Source: Candidatus Bartonella washoeensis Sb944nv (GTDB taxonomy: Bacteria; Pseudomonadota; Alphaproteobacteria; Rhizobiales; Rhizobiaceae). From it: 64,000 bases of DNA. Positions 1-8,065 of this stretch are shown here, piece after piece; positions within the stretch are counted from its first letter, which is position 1, and every line of letters starts with the position of its first letter. Both the position numbers and the translations under genes were made by a program. Location of the stretch: contig NZ_JH725024.1 of NCBI RefSeq assembly GCF_000278135.1, positions 10,619 through 74,618 on the forward strand, written 5' to 3'. The notes below the pieces were generated by a model that was not told the DNA's origin, did not search any database, and worked only from the letters and a program-made list of their open reading frames with translations.

Positions 1-17
1 ATTAAGGGTTTATCATC

Positions 18-422
18 ATGGAAAAGAAATACGAATTTACTGATGAAACAACTGAGGTTGATAGCAAAACGCTTCGCCGCATCCGTGCATTAAGAAACTT
101 TGGTGACGTCAAGAAAGGTGATCTTGGCGGCTATATCGAGAAAGAAGAAAACTTAAGTCATGAGGGGGACTGTTGGGTTGGTGATGATGCCAAGGTTTAT
201 GAAGATGCCCGTATTTATGATAATGCACACGTTTCTGATTACGCAAAAGTTTTTGGTAATGCAGAAGTTTACGAGGATGTACATCTTTATGGATTTGCAG
301 AAGTTTACGGTGATGTACGTGTTTTTGGTGACTGCGATGATATATGCATTGGCAATGATGCAGGTACTTATGGGCATGTTGATGATACTAACCTCATGTC
401 GACTGGAGAAAAGACCAGATGA
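18..422 (+). CDS. short hexapeptide beta-helix protein (phage-type)
   Basis: A 134-residue protein. It starts with a conserved block (about residues 1-50, with KGDLGGYIE and LSHEGDCWV) followed by about nine imperfect six-residue repeats of the type x-A-x-V-Y-x, such as DARIYDNAHV. Such repeats normally fold into a left-handed parallel beta-helix. Similar proteins with the same N-terminal block occur in phages and plasmids; their function is unknown to me. The gene overlaps the next, longer paralogue by 4 bases (ATGA), so the two are probably translationally coupled. The acyltransferase active-site features of hexapeptide enzymes are not visible, so an enzymatic role should not be assumed. 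Confidence 0.75.
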   Translation: MEKKYEFTDETTEVDSKTLRRIRALRNFGDVKKGDLGGYIEKEENLSHEGDCWVGDDAKVYEDARIYDNAHVSDYAKVFGNAEVYEDVHLYGFAEVYGDVRVFGDCDDICIGNDAGTYGHVDDTNLMSTGEKTR

Positions 423-1264
423 GAAAATACGAACTGACTGACGAAACAATCCAAGTTAATGGTCGCACTCTTTACCGCATTCGTGCATTGAAGGACTTTT
501 GGCAGGTTAAAGCAGGTGATCTGGGTGGTTTTATAGAGCATGAAAGCAACCTATGTCATGAGGGAGACTGTTGGGTTTGGGGTAAGGCGTGTGTTTTTGG
601 AAATGCTCGTATTTATCACAATGCACAAGTTTACGACGAAGCACAAGTTTCCGATAATGCACATGTTTACCAGAGTGCACGAGTTTTTGAAAATGCGAAC
701 GTTTACGGTCGTGCAGAAATTTACTGTAATGCAAAAATTTACGGGAATGCACAAGTTTTCGACAAAGCAGAAGTATACGGTAATGCACGCGTTTACGATA
801 AAGCACACATTTACGATAAGGCGGAAATTTACGACCAAGCACGTGTTTACGGTGAGGCACAAGTTTTTGAAAATGCAAAAGTTAAAGACGCAAGTGTAAA
901 CGATAGTGCACAGATTTTCGGGGATGCCGTAATTTGTGACTGTGCACAAGTTTACGATGAGGCACATGTTTATGGAGATGTGCGTGTTTATGGATATGCA
1001 CGTATTTACGGCAAATCTTGTGTGAGCCATCATGCACAAATTTACAACAGTGCACGAGTTTTTGGTGAGGCGTTAATTTTTGGCAATGCACATGTTCATG
1101 GGCGTGCAAAAGTTTATGATGAAGCAAAAGTTTACGATGAAGCACGTGTTTACGATAAGGCAGAAATTTACGGTAGTGCACAAGTTTATGGTGATGCAGA
1201 AGTTTATCGTAGTGCACACGTTGATGGCTATAATGTCATCTCAACTGGAAAAAAGACCAGATGA
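419..1264 (+). CDS. long hexapeptide beta-helix protein (phage-type)
   Basis: A 281-residue paralogue of the upstream gene. Residues 1-50 repeat the same N-terminal block (KAGDLGGFIE, LCHEGDCWV). From about residue 55 to 270 there are some 36 hexapeptide units with A or C at position 2 and V or I at position 4, for example NARVYD, KAEIYD, SAQVYG. This predicts a long, regular left-handed beta-helix of about twelve coils. The ending STGKKTR matches the ending STGEKTR of the upstream gene. No signal peptide or membrane segment is visible. The 18-bp DNA repeats that encode the units create long antisense open frames, which I regard as artefacts. Role unknown. Confidence 0.8.
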   Translation: MRKYELTDETIQVNGRTLYRIRALKDFWQVKAGDLGGFIEHESNLCHEGDCWVWGKACVFGNARIYHNAQVYDEAQVSDNAHVYQSARVFENANVYGRAEIYCNAKIYGNAQVFDKAEVYGNARVYDKAHIYDKAEIYDQARVYGEAQVFENAKVKDASVNDSAQIFGDAVICDCAQVYDEAHVYGDVRVYGYARIYGKSCVSHHAQIYNSARVFGEALIFGNAHVHGRAKVYDEAKVYDEARVYDKAEIYGSAQVYGDAEVYRSAHVDGYNVISTGKKTR

Positions 1265-1290
1265 AAAAATACGCACTACTAATCTTATAG
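1261..1290 (+). pseudogene. vestigial third copy of the beta-helix gene start
   Basis: The stop of the long beta-helix gene overlaps a new ATG by ATGA, exactly as at the first junction. The frame reads MKKYALLIL and stops, resembling the MRKYELTDE and MEKKYEFTDE starts of the two intact copies. This suggests that a third tandem copy once followed and was deleted. Confidence 0.45.
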
Positions 1291-1330
1291 TATCTCTATA
1301 AGCCGTTTCTAACCACACAACCAACTTTTA

Positions 1331-1364
1331 AACACAAGCGTGATTCACGCAACGGGTGAATTGC
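1331..1364. promoter_or_regulatory. 34-bp repeated upstream element, copy 1 (before bet)
   Basis: First of three 34-bp elements that begin AACACA and end AATTGC. The core GCGTGATTCACGC (1338-1350) is a perfect 6-bp dyad with a one-base centre. It ends 20 bases before the bet start codon. The symmetry suggests a phage repressor or activator binding site. A one-base loop could not form an RNA hairpin here, so a DNA-binding role is more likely. Confidence 0.6.
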
Positions 1365-1384
1365 GCGCAATGGAGGCAATCAAG

Positions 1385-2227
1385 ATGACAAATTCTACCT
1401 TTTTAACAGAAATGGCAGAAAAATATGGATTTACTGCCGAAGAATTTCGAACCACAATCATGAAAACTTGTATTGGAGATAAAAATGCTAGTGTCATCAA
1501 TAATGCAGAATTTGCTACTTTTCTTTTCGTTGCAAAAACTTATGGACTTAATCCTTTAACTAAAGAAATTTATGTATTTCCTAAAAAAGGCGGTGGCATG
1601 ATCCCTGTTGTTTCTATCGACGGTTGGATAAAGATCATCAAATCAAATCCTGACTTTGATGGCATGACCTTTCAAGATCAACTCGATAAGGATGGTAATC
1701 TCATTGCTATCAAATGTGCTATTCGTCTCAAAGGAATTAAAGACCCTATCGAAGTCACCGAATATCTCAAAGAATGCCAGCAAGACCACAGTGACCCTTG
1801 GAAAAAATATCCAGCACGCATGTTACGTCACAAAGCTACAATACAATGTGCTCGCTATGCTTTCGGGTTTTCCGGTATTTATGAAGAAGATGAAGCAAAA
1901 CGTATCAATGAGATAAACCATAACGTACAAACGAAGTTAGTTTCTTATGATGTGCTTACACAAATCAAACAATTAATAAACATCACTCAAACAGAAGAGG
2001 AAAAAGTGCTTGATTATGCACAAGTCGACAGGCTTGAAGATCTTCCTGATGAAATAGCACAAAGGATTTTGGATATTTTGCAAAAGAGACAGAATGAAAA
2101 AGAACAACAATCCTTACCACCACAAGAGAAAACATACACTCCTGTAGCCGTTCTCGATGCCGAATATATTCACATCCAAGATGTCGAATATGCACCAATA
2201 CAACAAGAGCAACAAATGGGGGTGTGA
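1385..2227 (+). CDS. bet: phage recombination protein Bet (RecT-like single-strand annealing protein)
   Basis: A 280-residue protein of the lambda Bet/RecT family, which anneals complementary single strands during phage recombination together with a 5'-3' exonuclease. The family core lies at about residues 25-170: it includes LNPLTKEIYVFPKK, the VVSIDGWIKI motif, and the PARMLRHKATIQCARYAFGFSG block. The C-terminus is acidic and Q-rich, as is common. I chose the ATG at 1385 because GGAGG lies 9 bases upstream; an in-frame GTG at 1340 falls inside the repeated 34-bp element and is unlikely. The exonuclease gene follows immediately, one base after the stop, giving the usual annealase-exonuclease pair. 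Confidence 0.9.
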   Translation: MTNSTFLTEMAEKYGFTAEEFRTTIMKTCIGDKNASVINNAEFATFLFVAKTYGLNPLTKEIYVFPKKGGGMIPVVSIDGWIKIIKSNPDFDGMTFQDQLDKDGNLIAIKCAIRLKGIKDPIEVTEYLKECQQDHSDPWKKYPARMLRHKATIQCARYAFGFSGIYEEDEAKRINEINHNVQTKLVSYDVLTQIKQLINITQTEEEKVLDYAQVDRLEDLPDEIAQRILDILQKRQNEKEQQSLPPQEKTYTPVAVLDAEYIHIQDVEYAPIQQEQQMGV

Positions 2228-2228
2228 G

Positions 2229-2852
2229 ATGGAACAAAGAACAGCAGAATGGTTTCAAGCAAGACTAGGTAAAGTTACCGCATCTAATGTTTACAGCATC
2301 CTCAGTAAAACAGCTAAAGGATTACCGACAAGCAAATATGAGGATTACAAAATCAAACTCATTACAGAACGCTTAACAGGTGAAAACAGCCCCCATTATG
2401 AAACTGAAGATATGCGTTGGGGCGTCGAAAATGAAGAAAACGCACTAAAAGAATATGCATTCATTTATGATGCCAATATCACAAGATGCGGCTTTATCCA
2501 ACACCCCACAATGGAAATGGCTGGTGCAAGCCCTGATGGGCTTATTGGAGAAGACGGTTTAATCGAAGTCAAATGCCCGAGATCAGCAACACATATGCGC
2601 TTCTGTATAGATGACAAAATCAAACCAGAATATCACGCACAAATGCAATTCCAAATGGCTTGTACAGGGCGCAAATGGTGTGATTTCGTAAGCTTTGACC
2701 CACGCTTTACTCAGCAATCATTTCACTTGCGCATGAAAGTCAAACGTGTCCACCGTGATGAAAAACAAATTACAACTATCAACGAAGCTGTCGAAGCCTT
2801 TTTAGCAGAGATAGAAAGAGAGATAACACAACTCTCGACAAAAGCCGCTTAA
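2229..2852 (+). CDS. YqaJ-type phage exonuclease (lambda Exo-like)
   Basis: A 207-residue nuclease of the YqaJ/lambda exonuclease family (PD-(D/E)xK fold), the partner of Bet in phage double-strand-break recombination. The N-terminus carries the family hallmark RTAEWFQARLGKVTASN (about residues 4-20). The catalytic motif is visible as GASPDGLIG (Asp) followed by LIEVKCPRS, the ExK element, at about residues 98-117. The frame is open upstream, but the ATG at 2229 follows the bet stop directly and has GGGGGTG as ribosome binding site. It belongs to the same transcription unit as bet. Confidence 0.88.
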   Translation: MEQRTAEWFQARLGKVTASNVYSILSKTAKGLPTSKYEDYKIKLITERLTGENSPHYETEDMRWGVENEENALKEYAFIYDANITRCGFIQHPTMEMAGASPDGLIGEDGLIEVKCPRSATHMRFCIDDKIKPEYHAQMQFQMACTGRKWCDFVSFDPRFTQQSFHLRMKVKRVHRDEKQITTINEAVEAFLAEIEREITQLSTKAA

Positions 2853-2911
2853 CCCTTATGGGGGTGCATTCACAGCCTCCTAGCACCCCCCACCCTTTTC
2901 TAAAAACCGTC

Positions 2912-2945
2912 AACACATGCGTGCCTCACGCCACAGGCAAATTGC
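2912..2945. promoter_or_regulatory. 34-bp repeated upstream element, copy 2 (before the DUF488 gene)
   Basis: Second copy of the 34-bp element, same length and same ends (AACACA, AATTGC). Its core is GCGTGCCTCACGC, keeping a 5-bp dyad around a three-base centre. It ends 24 bases before the start codon at 2970. Confidence 0.6.
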
Positions 2946-2969
2946 ACCCAAAATTTAAGGGACATAACC

Positions 2970-3458
2970 ATGGAACATTTTCCACCAACCACAACACAAC
3001 CTACTCAAGATGACAGCTTTTGCTTTTTCACCATTGGTTATCAAGGGAAATCCTTTGATACCTACCTTCATTCTCTCATGGAAAATAATATCAAACTTTT
3101 ATGTGATGTTCGTAAAAACCCAGTCAGCAGAAAACAAGGATTTTCAAAAACACAACTCACAAAAACTTTAAAAAATTTTGGTATTGAATATGTGCACATT
3201 CCTGAACTTGGAATTCCTTCTCAAAAACGACGTTATTTGAGAACACAACAAGCTTATGAACGCCTTTTTAAAGAGTATGAAAATACAATTCTCAAAAATA
3301 ACTCTTGGGCAATAGACAGATTATATCAAATTTTCTTAGACAAAAAACGCATTGCAATCACCTGTTTTGAGGCTGATGTATGCATGTGTCATAGAGGAAG
3401 AATAGTAAACGCTCTTACAAAATTACAAGATTGGAAATACGAAATTCAGCACCTCTAA
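2970..3458 (+). CDS. DUF488 family protein
   Basis: A 162-residue protein of the DUF488 family. The typical N-terminal motif FFTIGYQGKSFDTYLHSL (about residues 19-36) is present, followed by LLCDVRKNPVSRKQGFSK and the C-terminal AITCFEADVCMCHRGRI, whose cysteines and CHR triad are the most conserved part of the family. DUF488 proteins are often carried by phages and islands; the biochemical function is not established. The start ATG is preceded by TTAAGGGACATAACC. It is single and separated from the exonuclease by 117 bases that contain copy 2 of the 34-bp element, so it may be controlled together with bet. Confidence 0.85.
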   Translation: MEHFPPTTTQPTQDDSFCFFTIGYQGKSFDTYLHSLMENNIKLLCDVRKNPVSRKQGFSKTQLTKTLKNFGIEYVHIPELGIPSQKRRYLRTQQAYERLFKEYENTILKNNSWAIDRLYQIFLDKKRIAITCFEADVCMCHRGRIVNALTKLQDWKYEIQHL

Positions 3459-3534
3459 AAAATGGACCAGAAAATTTATTAAAACGTGAGATGTTTTCTT
3501 AACCCCTCCCAATTCCTCCCTCTCTAAAATTTTC

Positions 3535-3568
3535 AACACAAGCGCGATTCACGCCACGCGTAAATTGC
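3535..3568. promoter_or_regulatory. 34-bp repeated upstream element, copy 3 (before the integrase cassette)
   Basis: Third copy of the 34-bp element with ends AACACA and AATTGC. The core is GCGCGATTCACGC, one mismatch away from the perfect dyad of copy 1. It ends 24 bases before the ATG at 3593, with AAGGAG between. Confidence 0.6.
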
Positions 3569-3592
3569 ATCTAAAATTTAAGGAGAAAAGAT

Positions 3593-3811
3593 ATGGCACC
3601 TCGCCCTGCTACCATCACGCAACCAGCTATTGCTCGCGCTTTAAGAGAAGCAAAAAAACAAGGATGCGAATTAATAGAAATTAAGCCTACGGGCGAGCTC
3701 CTTATTTATCTCAAATCAGATATTCCAATACCAAATTCAATAGCGCATCCAGACAAATTATTCGATTTGTCAAAGAATGAATACTACGAAGATGCGCTCT
3801 CTAAGATGTGA
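3593..3811 (+). CDS. small conserved phage protein upstream of integrase
   Basis: A 72-residue protein. The N-terminal half (TITQPAIARALREAKKQG) reads as a basic amphipathic helix, followed by a short strand-rich segment (ELIEIKPTGELLIYL). Proteins of this kind commonly precede integrases in phages of this bacterial order; an excisionase-like or DNA-binding role is possible but not shown. A strong ribosome binding site (AAGGAG) precedes the ATG. The stop lies 7 bases before the integrase start, so the two genes form one unit behind the repeated 34-bp element. Confidence 0.65.
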   Translation: MAPRPATITQPAIARALREAKKQGCELIEIKPTGELLIYLKSDIPIPNSIAHPDKLFDLSKNEYYEDALSKM

Positions 3812-3818
3812 AATTGCT

Positions 3819-4862
3819 ATGCCTAAACCACGCCCCCCTCATCTTGTTAAACAAATTACCCAACATGGCAAAATTGTATGGTATGTACGCATTGGTCATG
3901 GGAAACGTATTAGAGTGCGTGGAACCTATGGAACGCAAGAGTTTGTTGACAACTACAAAAGTGCGCTTGCCGAATTACAAGGGATCATCCCTCCTAAACC
4001 TAAAGCAGGAAAATTTGTTGAAGGTTCGTTTGCATGGCTACTTAAACAGTATTTTAACAGCGTTCATTGGTATAATCTGGCTAAAAGTACGAAAAGACAA
4101 AGAGAACTCATCCTTATGAAGGTATGTGATACCATAGGAAACATCCCTTATAGAGAAATAAAGAAATCCCATATTACAGCGGGTGTTGAACGCCGCAAAG
4201 AAACGCCAACAGCTGCTCACAATTTTCTAAAAGCCCTTAATGGTCTTTTTAATTGGGCAATTGACCAAGGTCTTTTGGAAAGTAATCCAACAGTAGGAGT
4301 AAGAAGACCAACTTACAACAACAAAGATGGATTTGCTGTTTGGACAGAAGAAGATGTTGAAAAATATTATCAAAAATGGGCTATCAGAACACATGAACGC
4401 GTCTGGATTGATGTTCTTCTGTATACAGGCTTGCGTCGTGGTGATGCTGTCCGCATTGGTTGGAAAGATGTGAAAGATAATATCATTCATCTCAAAACAG
4501 AGAAAAGCAAATTTCAAATAGATGTTTTTCTGCCTATTTTACCAGAACTAGCAGAAACTCTGAAAATTGGTCCTATTGGAAATGAAACATTCATTTGCGG
4601 GAAAAACGGAAATAAGCTGGTTAAAGAAAGTTTTGGCAATCTATTTCGTGAAGCATGTAATGCAGCTGGAATAAAAAAATCGGCACACGGCTTAAGAAAA
4701 TTAGCAGCAACGCGCGCTGCTAACTCAGGTGCAACGGTGTCACAACTCAAAGCAATTTTTGGTTGGACAGAAGATAAAATGGCATCTCTGTATACAAAGA
4801 GCGCAGACCGTAAAAGGCTAGCTCTTGAAGCTATAAAAAAGCTCCAAAAAAATGAGGGATAG
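3819..4862 (+). CDS. int: tyrosine-type site-specific integrase
   Basis: A 347-residue phage integrase. The N-terminal arm and SAM-like core-binding region span about residues 1-165 and the catalytic domain about 170-340. Catalytic residues visible: Arg206 in TGLRRGD, the HGLR box His290 and Arg293, Trp316 in the position often filled by the second His, and nucleophile Tyr325 in SLYTKSADRKR. I chose ATG 3819 (MPKPRPPHLV), the usual start motif of this integrase type; an earlier in-frame ATG at 3792 overlaps the preceding gene. It is the last gene of the island on this side, so the attachment site should lie in the following 200 bases or so. Confidence 0.9.
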   Translation: MPKPRPPHLVKQITQHGKIVWYVRIGHGKRIRVRGTYGTQEFVDNYKSALAELQGIIPPKPKAGKFVEGSFAWLLKQYFNSVHWYNLAKSTKRQRELILMKVCDTIGNIPYREIKKSHITAGVERRKETPTAAHNFLKALNGLFNWAIDQGLLESNPTVGVRRPTYNNKDGFAVWTEEDVEKYYQKWAIRTHERVWIDVLLYTGLRRGDAVRIGWKDVKDNIIHLKTEKSKFQIDVFLPILPELAETLKIGPIGNETFICGKNGNKLVKESFGNLFREACNAAGIKKSAHGLRKLAATRAANSGATVSQLKAIFGWTEDKMASLYTKSADRKRLALEAIKKLQKNEG

Positions 4863-5826
4863 AAATTAACAAAACTTAAAAAAAAACAATACCTATAAAT
4901 TGCCCTAATATTTTATTATCACATTGATTTTGTTTAAAAAAGCTAGAACCACCGGCCCGGGGAGCCATAGTCTTTTTTTCTCCAAATAACTTATTGATTT
5001 TCCATATGTTTTTTTAAGGTGAGGGATGCGTCGATAAAAGTGAGGGAATAGATTTTTATAAATAAAATACAACATCCCGTATAGAAGTTATTTTTTGCAA
5101 TCAGAACAAATTTACTAATTCGTCCTTGTTTAAAAAGCCAATGTATAAGTTTTCTTTCTAATTAGTTGTTAAGAAAATGCAGAGATGACAATATCATTTG
5201 TCAATTCATTATAATGTTACCAAATAGTATTGTTATGATTCTAAATTGCAAATCGCGAATTCTTTTTGAGAGAGAAAGCGAAAGCTTTAAGCATAATTCC
5301 TATTTCAATTCTAAATATCTGCCTCAAATATAAACCACATCGCATTGCAGCATGTTCTTTAGATTGCGATTAAGATAAAATAAAAACCAAAATCCCTCGA
5401 TATTATTTTCAAATCCTTCAAAATATGACTGTAGCTAATTTGCAAGGATACTGAAAAATTTTTACCGATCATAATATTCTCTCCATTATAAATCAGAATA
5501 TGAAAATAACAGATACTTCTTTCTATTTTGTTTTTATGAGGCTTTTTAAAAGATGAAAGATACAAAAACAAATATAAGGGAATGGAATTTGCAAAGTTTC
5601 TTCTACAACCTATCACGAATAACCGTTTCTGTTTAAGATATTTTTTAGTCACCACACCAGACATACAAATGCTGCCATTTCTAAGAAATTGAAACCTTTG
5701 AAGAGCTCTCTCTTATTTTGACAAGAGCATTATTTTTTATTTCTCTTGCTCTCGTTCAAAATAAGAATAAGAAAACTCAGAAAAAGGAAAATATTCTGAG
5801 CTTACAATCTTGTCTCAATATTTTAC
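4863..5826. other. gene-poor junction after the integrase
   Basis: No convincing gene. It contains a short GC-rich patch (about 4949-4971, with CCGGCCCGGGGAGCC) in an otherwise very AT-rich stretch, and one member of a dispersed repeat at 4993-5050. Either may mark the attachment site of the prophage. A 101-codon minus-strand frame at 5359-5664 has no recognisable features. Confidence 0.5.
4993..5050. repeat. dispersed repeat, copy A (possible att-related sequence)
   Basis: About 58 bases closely matching 22943-22998 downstream of tRNA-Lys. Shared blocks are CCATATGTTTTT and GATAAAAGTGAGGGA, joined by AAGGTG-GGGAT-CGT with few changes. It lies 130 bases after the integrase stop. A weaker relative occurs at 53812-53837 directly before the second, broken integrase. 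Confidence 0.6.
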
Positions 5827-7209
5827 TTAAGCTGCCTTTTTCACTTTCTTACGAAAACGAAAAGATTTCGCGCGCTTTGCTGTTGCTTTTGCTTTTTCAT
5901 GTCTTTCATTTGAAGATGAAGAATTTCTCCGCTGTAACTGTACAGCACTGTCTTTGCGGTCCCCAAATCGTTTCTGACGTTTAGATTTTCTAAAATGAAG
6001 CTCCTTACCTTTTTCTTTTTCGCTTCTTTTTGGCACAATGGGCTTTTCTGGAAATGCTGCAAACTTTTCTGGAACAACTTCACGCACTAATTTCATACAA
6101 ATCAAGCGCTCTACAGCACGCAACCGTGCACGCTCTACTCCTTCATCAAAAAGTGTGAGTGCGTTGCCAGATGCACCATTGCGTCCTGTGCGACCGATGC
6201 GATGCACATAACTTTCAGCCTCATCTGGTAAATCGTAATTAATAACATGGCTTATTCCTGATACATCAATACCGCGCGCTGCAATATCTGTTGCAACAAG
6301 AATCCGTACTGATCTTTCACGAAAAGCTTTCAACGCATACTGTCGCGCACTGTGTGATTTATTTCCATGAATTGTCGCAACAGAATAGCCTATCTTTGCT
6401 AAACTACGCGTGACAGCATCAGCTCCATGTTTAGTTCGAGTAAAGACAATAACCGAAATGAAAGCTGGATTTGTCAAAAGTTGAGCTAAAACATTCTTTT
6501 TTTCACACGTAGGAACGCAATATAATTTTTGAGTAATTTCCGCAACAGTGGTCCCTTGAGGAGCAATCTCTATTCTTACAGGATCATTGAGCAAAAATTT
6601 TGCAAGTGCGCTAACTTCTTTTGACATTGTCGCAGAAAAAAGTGCGGTCTGACGCTCTTGATGCAAAAGTCTTGCAATTTGCCGCACATCATTAATAAAG
6701 CCCATATCTAACATACGATCTGCTTCATCCAGAACCAAAAAACGGGATTGAGAAAGATCAATACATTTCGCACGAACAAGGTCCATTAAACGCCCTGGCG
6801 TTGCTATTAAAACATCCACACCTGCTTCCATGCGTTTAATTTGTTTAAAACGTGATACCCCACCCAAAATCAGACATGTCGAAAGATGCGTTCCTTTTGC
6901 TGCAGCACGAATCGTTTCATCAATCTGAACAGCGAGTTCACGCGTAGGAGCTAAAATCAAAGCATGCGCAGTTCTAGGGCAACGTTTATCACCCAAGGTC
7001 AAAACCTTGCTTAGAACAGGCAAACTAAATGCCAATGTTTTGCCAGAGCCTGTTTGTGCAATACCTAGAATATCATGCCCTTTCAACATCATTGGAATAG
7101 CTTGTTCCTGAATAGGTTTAGGTTTACTCATCCCAGCAATAAGCAAATTTTTAATTAAAAGAGCAGGCAAGCCCAATTTTGTGAAGACATTTTCTTTATT
7201 TACATTCAA
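5827..7209 (-). CDS. rhlE: DEAD-box ATP-dependent RNA helicase (RhlE group)
   Basis: A 460-residue RNA helicase acting in RNA remodelling, ribosome assembly or mRNA turnover. The RecA-like core shows the Q motif (KPKPIQEQAIP, residues 29-39), Walker A AQTGSGKT (51-58), PTREL, the DEAD box (161-164), SAT (192-194), and HRIGRTGR (336-343). The C-terminal tail from about 385 is rich in K and R, as in RhlE proteins. I chose the TTG at 7209 because AAGGAAAG lies 8 bases upstream and the helicase N-terminus begins there; the alternative GTG at 7239 has no ribosome binding site. Confidence 0.85.
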   Translation of the reverse strand: MNVNKENVFTKLGLPALLIKNLLIAGMSKPKPIQEQAIPMMLKGHDILGIAQTGSGKTLAFSLPVLSKVLTLGDKRCPRTAHALILAPTRELAVQIDETIRAAAKGTHLSTCLILGGVSRFKQIKRMEAGVDVLIATPGRLMDLVRAKCIDLSQSRFLVLDEADRMLDMGFINDVRQIARLLHQERQTALFSATMSKEVSALAKFLLNDPVRIEIAPQGTTVAEITQKLYCVPTCEKKNVLAQLLTNPAFISVIVFTRTKHGADAVTRSLAKIGYSVATIHGNKSHSARQYALKAFRERSVRILVATDIAARGIDVSGISHVINYDLPDEAESYVHRIGRTGRNGASGNALTLFDEGVERARLRAVERLICMKLVREVVPEKFAAFPEKPIVPKRSEKEKGKELHFRKSKRQKRFGDRKDSAVQLQRRNSSSSNERHEKAKATAKRAKSFRFRKKVKKAA

Positions 7210-7260
7210 AATAAAATCTTTCCTTAGCCCAATAACCACAAATAGGTAATAAACTGAACC

Positions 7261-7377
7261 ATGTCGTTCAAGAATCCGCGCAAGAGAGCTCTTGATATTA
7301 TAAATTTAGAAGCAACGCTTGAAAGAGCGATTTGCGCACCGAACGAACACCTTAAAATCAAGGAGAAAGGTGGATAA
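7261..7377 (+). CDS. possible 38-residue small protein, divergent from rhlE
   Basis: A short open frame, ATG at 7261 to TAA at 7377, beginning MSFKNPRKRALDIINLEA. It is charged and helix-prone and has a fair GGTAAT-type signal upstream. There is no homologue I recognise. It may be chance. Confidence 0.2.
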   Translation: MSFKNPRKRALDIINLEATLERAICAPNEHLKIKEKGG

Positions 7378-7489
7378 ATTCATTCTATTAAAGAGCTAAT
7401 GAGCCCAAACACCTCTTTTGTACTATCGTTCGATTGCAACAAAAAATCAAGTACTTTGCAAAATATATTTATCATAAACAATAAAAACA

Positions 7490-8029
7490 CTATTTTCGTT
7501 GTCTATTTATGATCATTTCCTTTGGTAAATGCACCTCACTAAAATCAGGATAAATCTCAAGGAAAACCTGATTCTGTACAGTTTTTTGACCACCATAGAT
7601 TAAATACCATTGCGTTTTATCAAAAATGGCCAAAGTTTTATACTGAATGATACGATCATGAGTCTCAAGAGTAGTTGGAATCAAAGCATAAAAAGTACCG
7701 TTATCAGTTTGCAGATAGGCGATGTCCGTTTCATCTAAATGATAAGCGCCTGCGGGCAAGTTCTCAAATTGAACACGCAACTGTTTAAGAAAATTTTCAC
7801 GTAAATTATCCTCTGTTGTATTTAACCGGCGCGCTATCTCTTTATAAAGCCGACTAGGCATATAAGTGGAAAGAGGTACAAAATTTCCATTTTTCACAGC
7901 ATTATTAACATCGACAATTAAATTGGAAAGTTCAGCTTTTTGTGGTGTCATTAGCTCAGAAGCTAAACTTTGTTTATCAGCATAAAAAAACAAAAATAGA
8001 CTTAGTATAAAATAAAAAAAAGACTTCAT
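7490..8029 (-). CDS. hypothetical secreted protein
   Basis: A 179-residue protein with a clear signal peptide: MKSFFYFILSLFLFFYADK followed by a likely cleavage after SLAS (about residue 24). The mature part is soluble and mixed in character, with no motif I can assign (MPSRLYKEIARRLNTTEDN, WYLIYGGQKTV). It is probably periplasmic. It lies 36 bases downstream of ilvA on the same strand and may be co-transcribed, although no functional link is apparent. Confidence 0.7.
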   Translation of the reverse strand: MKSFFYFILSLFLFFYADKQSLASELMTPQKAELSNLIVDVNNAVKNGNFVPLSTYMPSRLYKEIARRLNTTEDNLRENFLKQLRVQFENLPAGAYHLDETDIAYLQTDNGTFYALIPTTLETHDRIIQYKTLAIFDKTQWYLIYGGQKTVQNQVFLEIYPDFSEVHLPKEMIINRQRK

Positions 8030-8065
8030 TTTTATAGCTCTTGTTTCAACAAAAATTTTAGCTTC

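Noticed and set aside
153-1217. Long open frames on the minus strand opposite the beta-helix genes, and alternative plus-strand frames in the same place
   Set aside because: The coding repeats have an 18-base period, so stop-free antisense and shifted frames arise automatically; these frames have low-complexity His/Cys/Asn-rich products and no start signals.
5359-5664. 101-codon minus-strand frame after the integrase
   Set aside because: No recognisable motif, no ribosome binding site and very AT-rich codons; probably chance.
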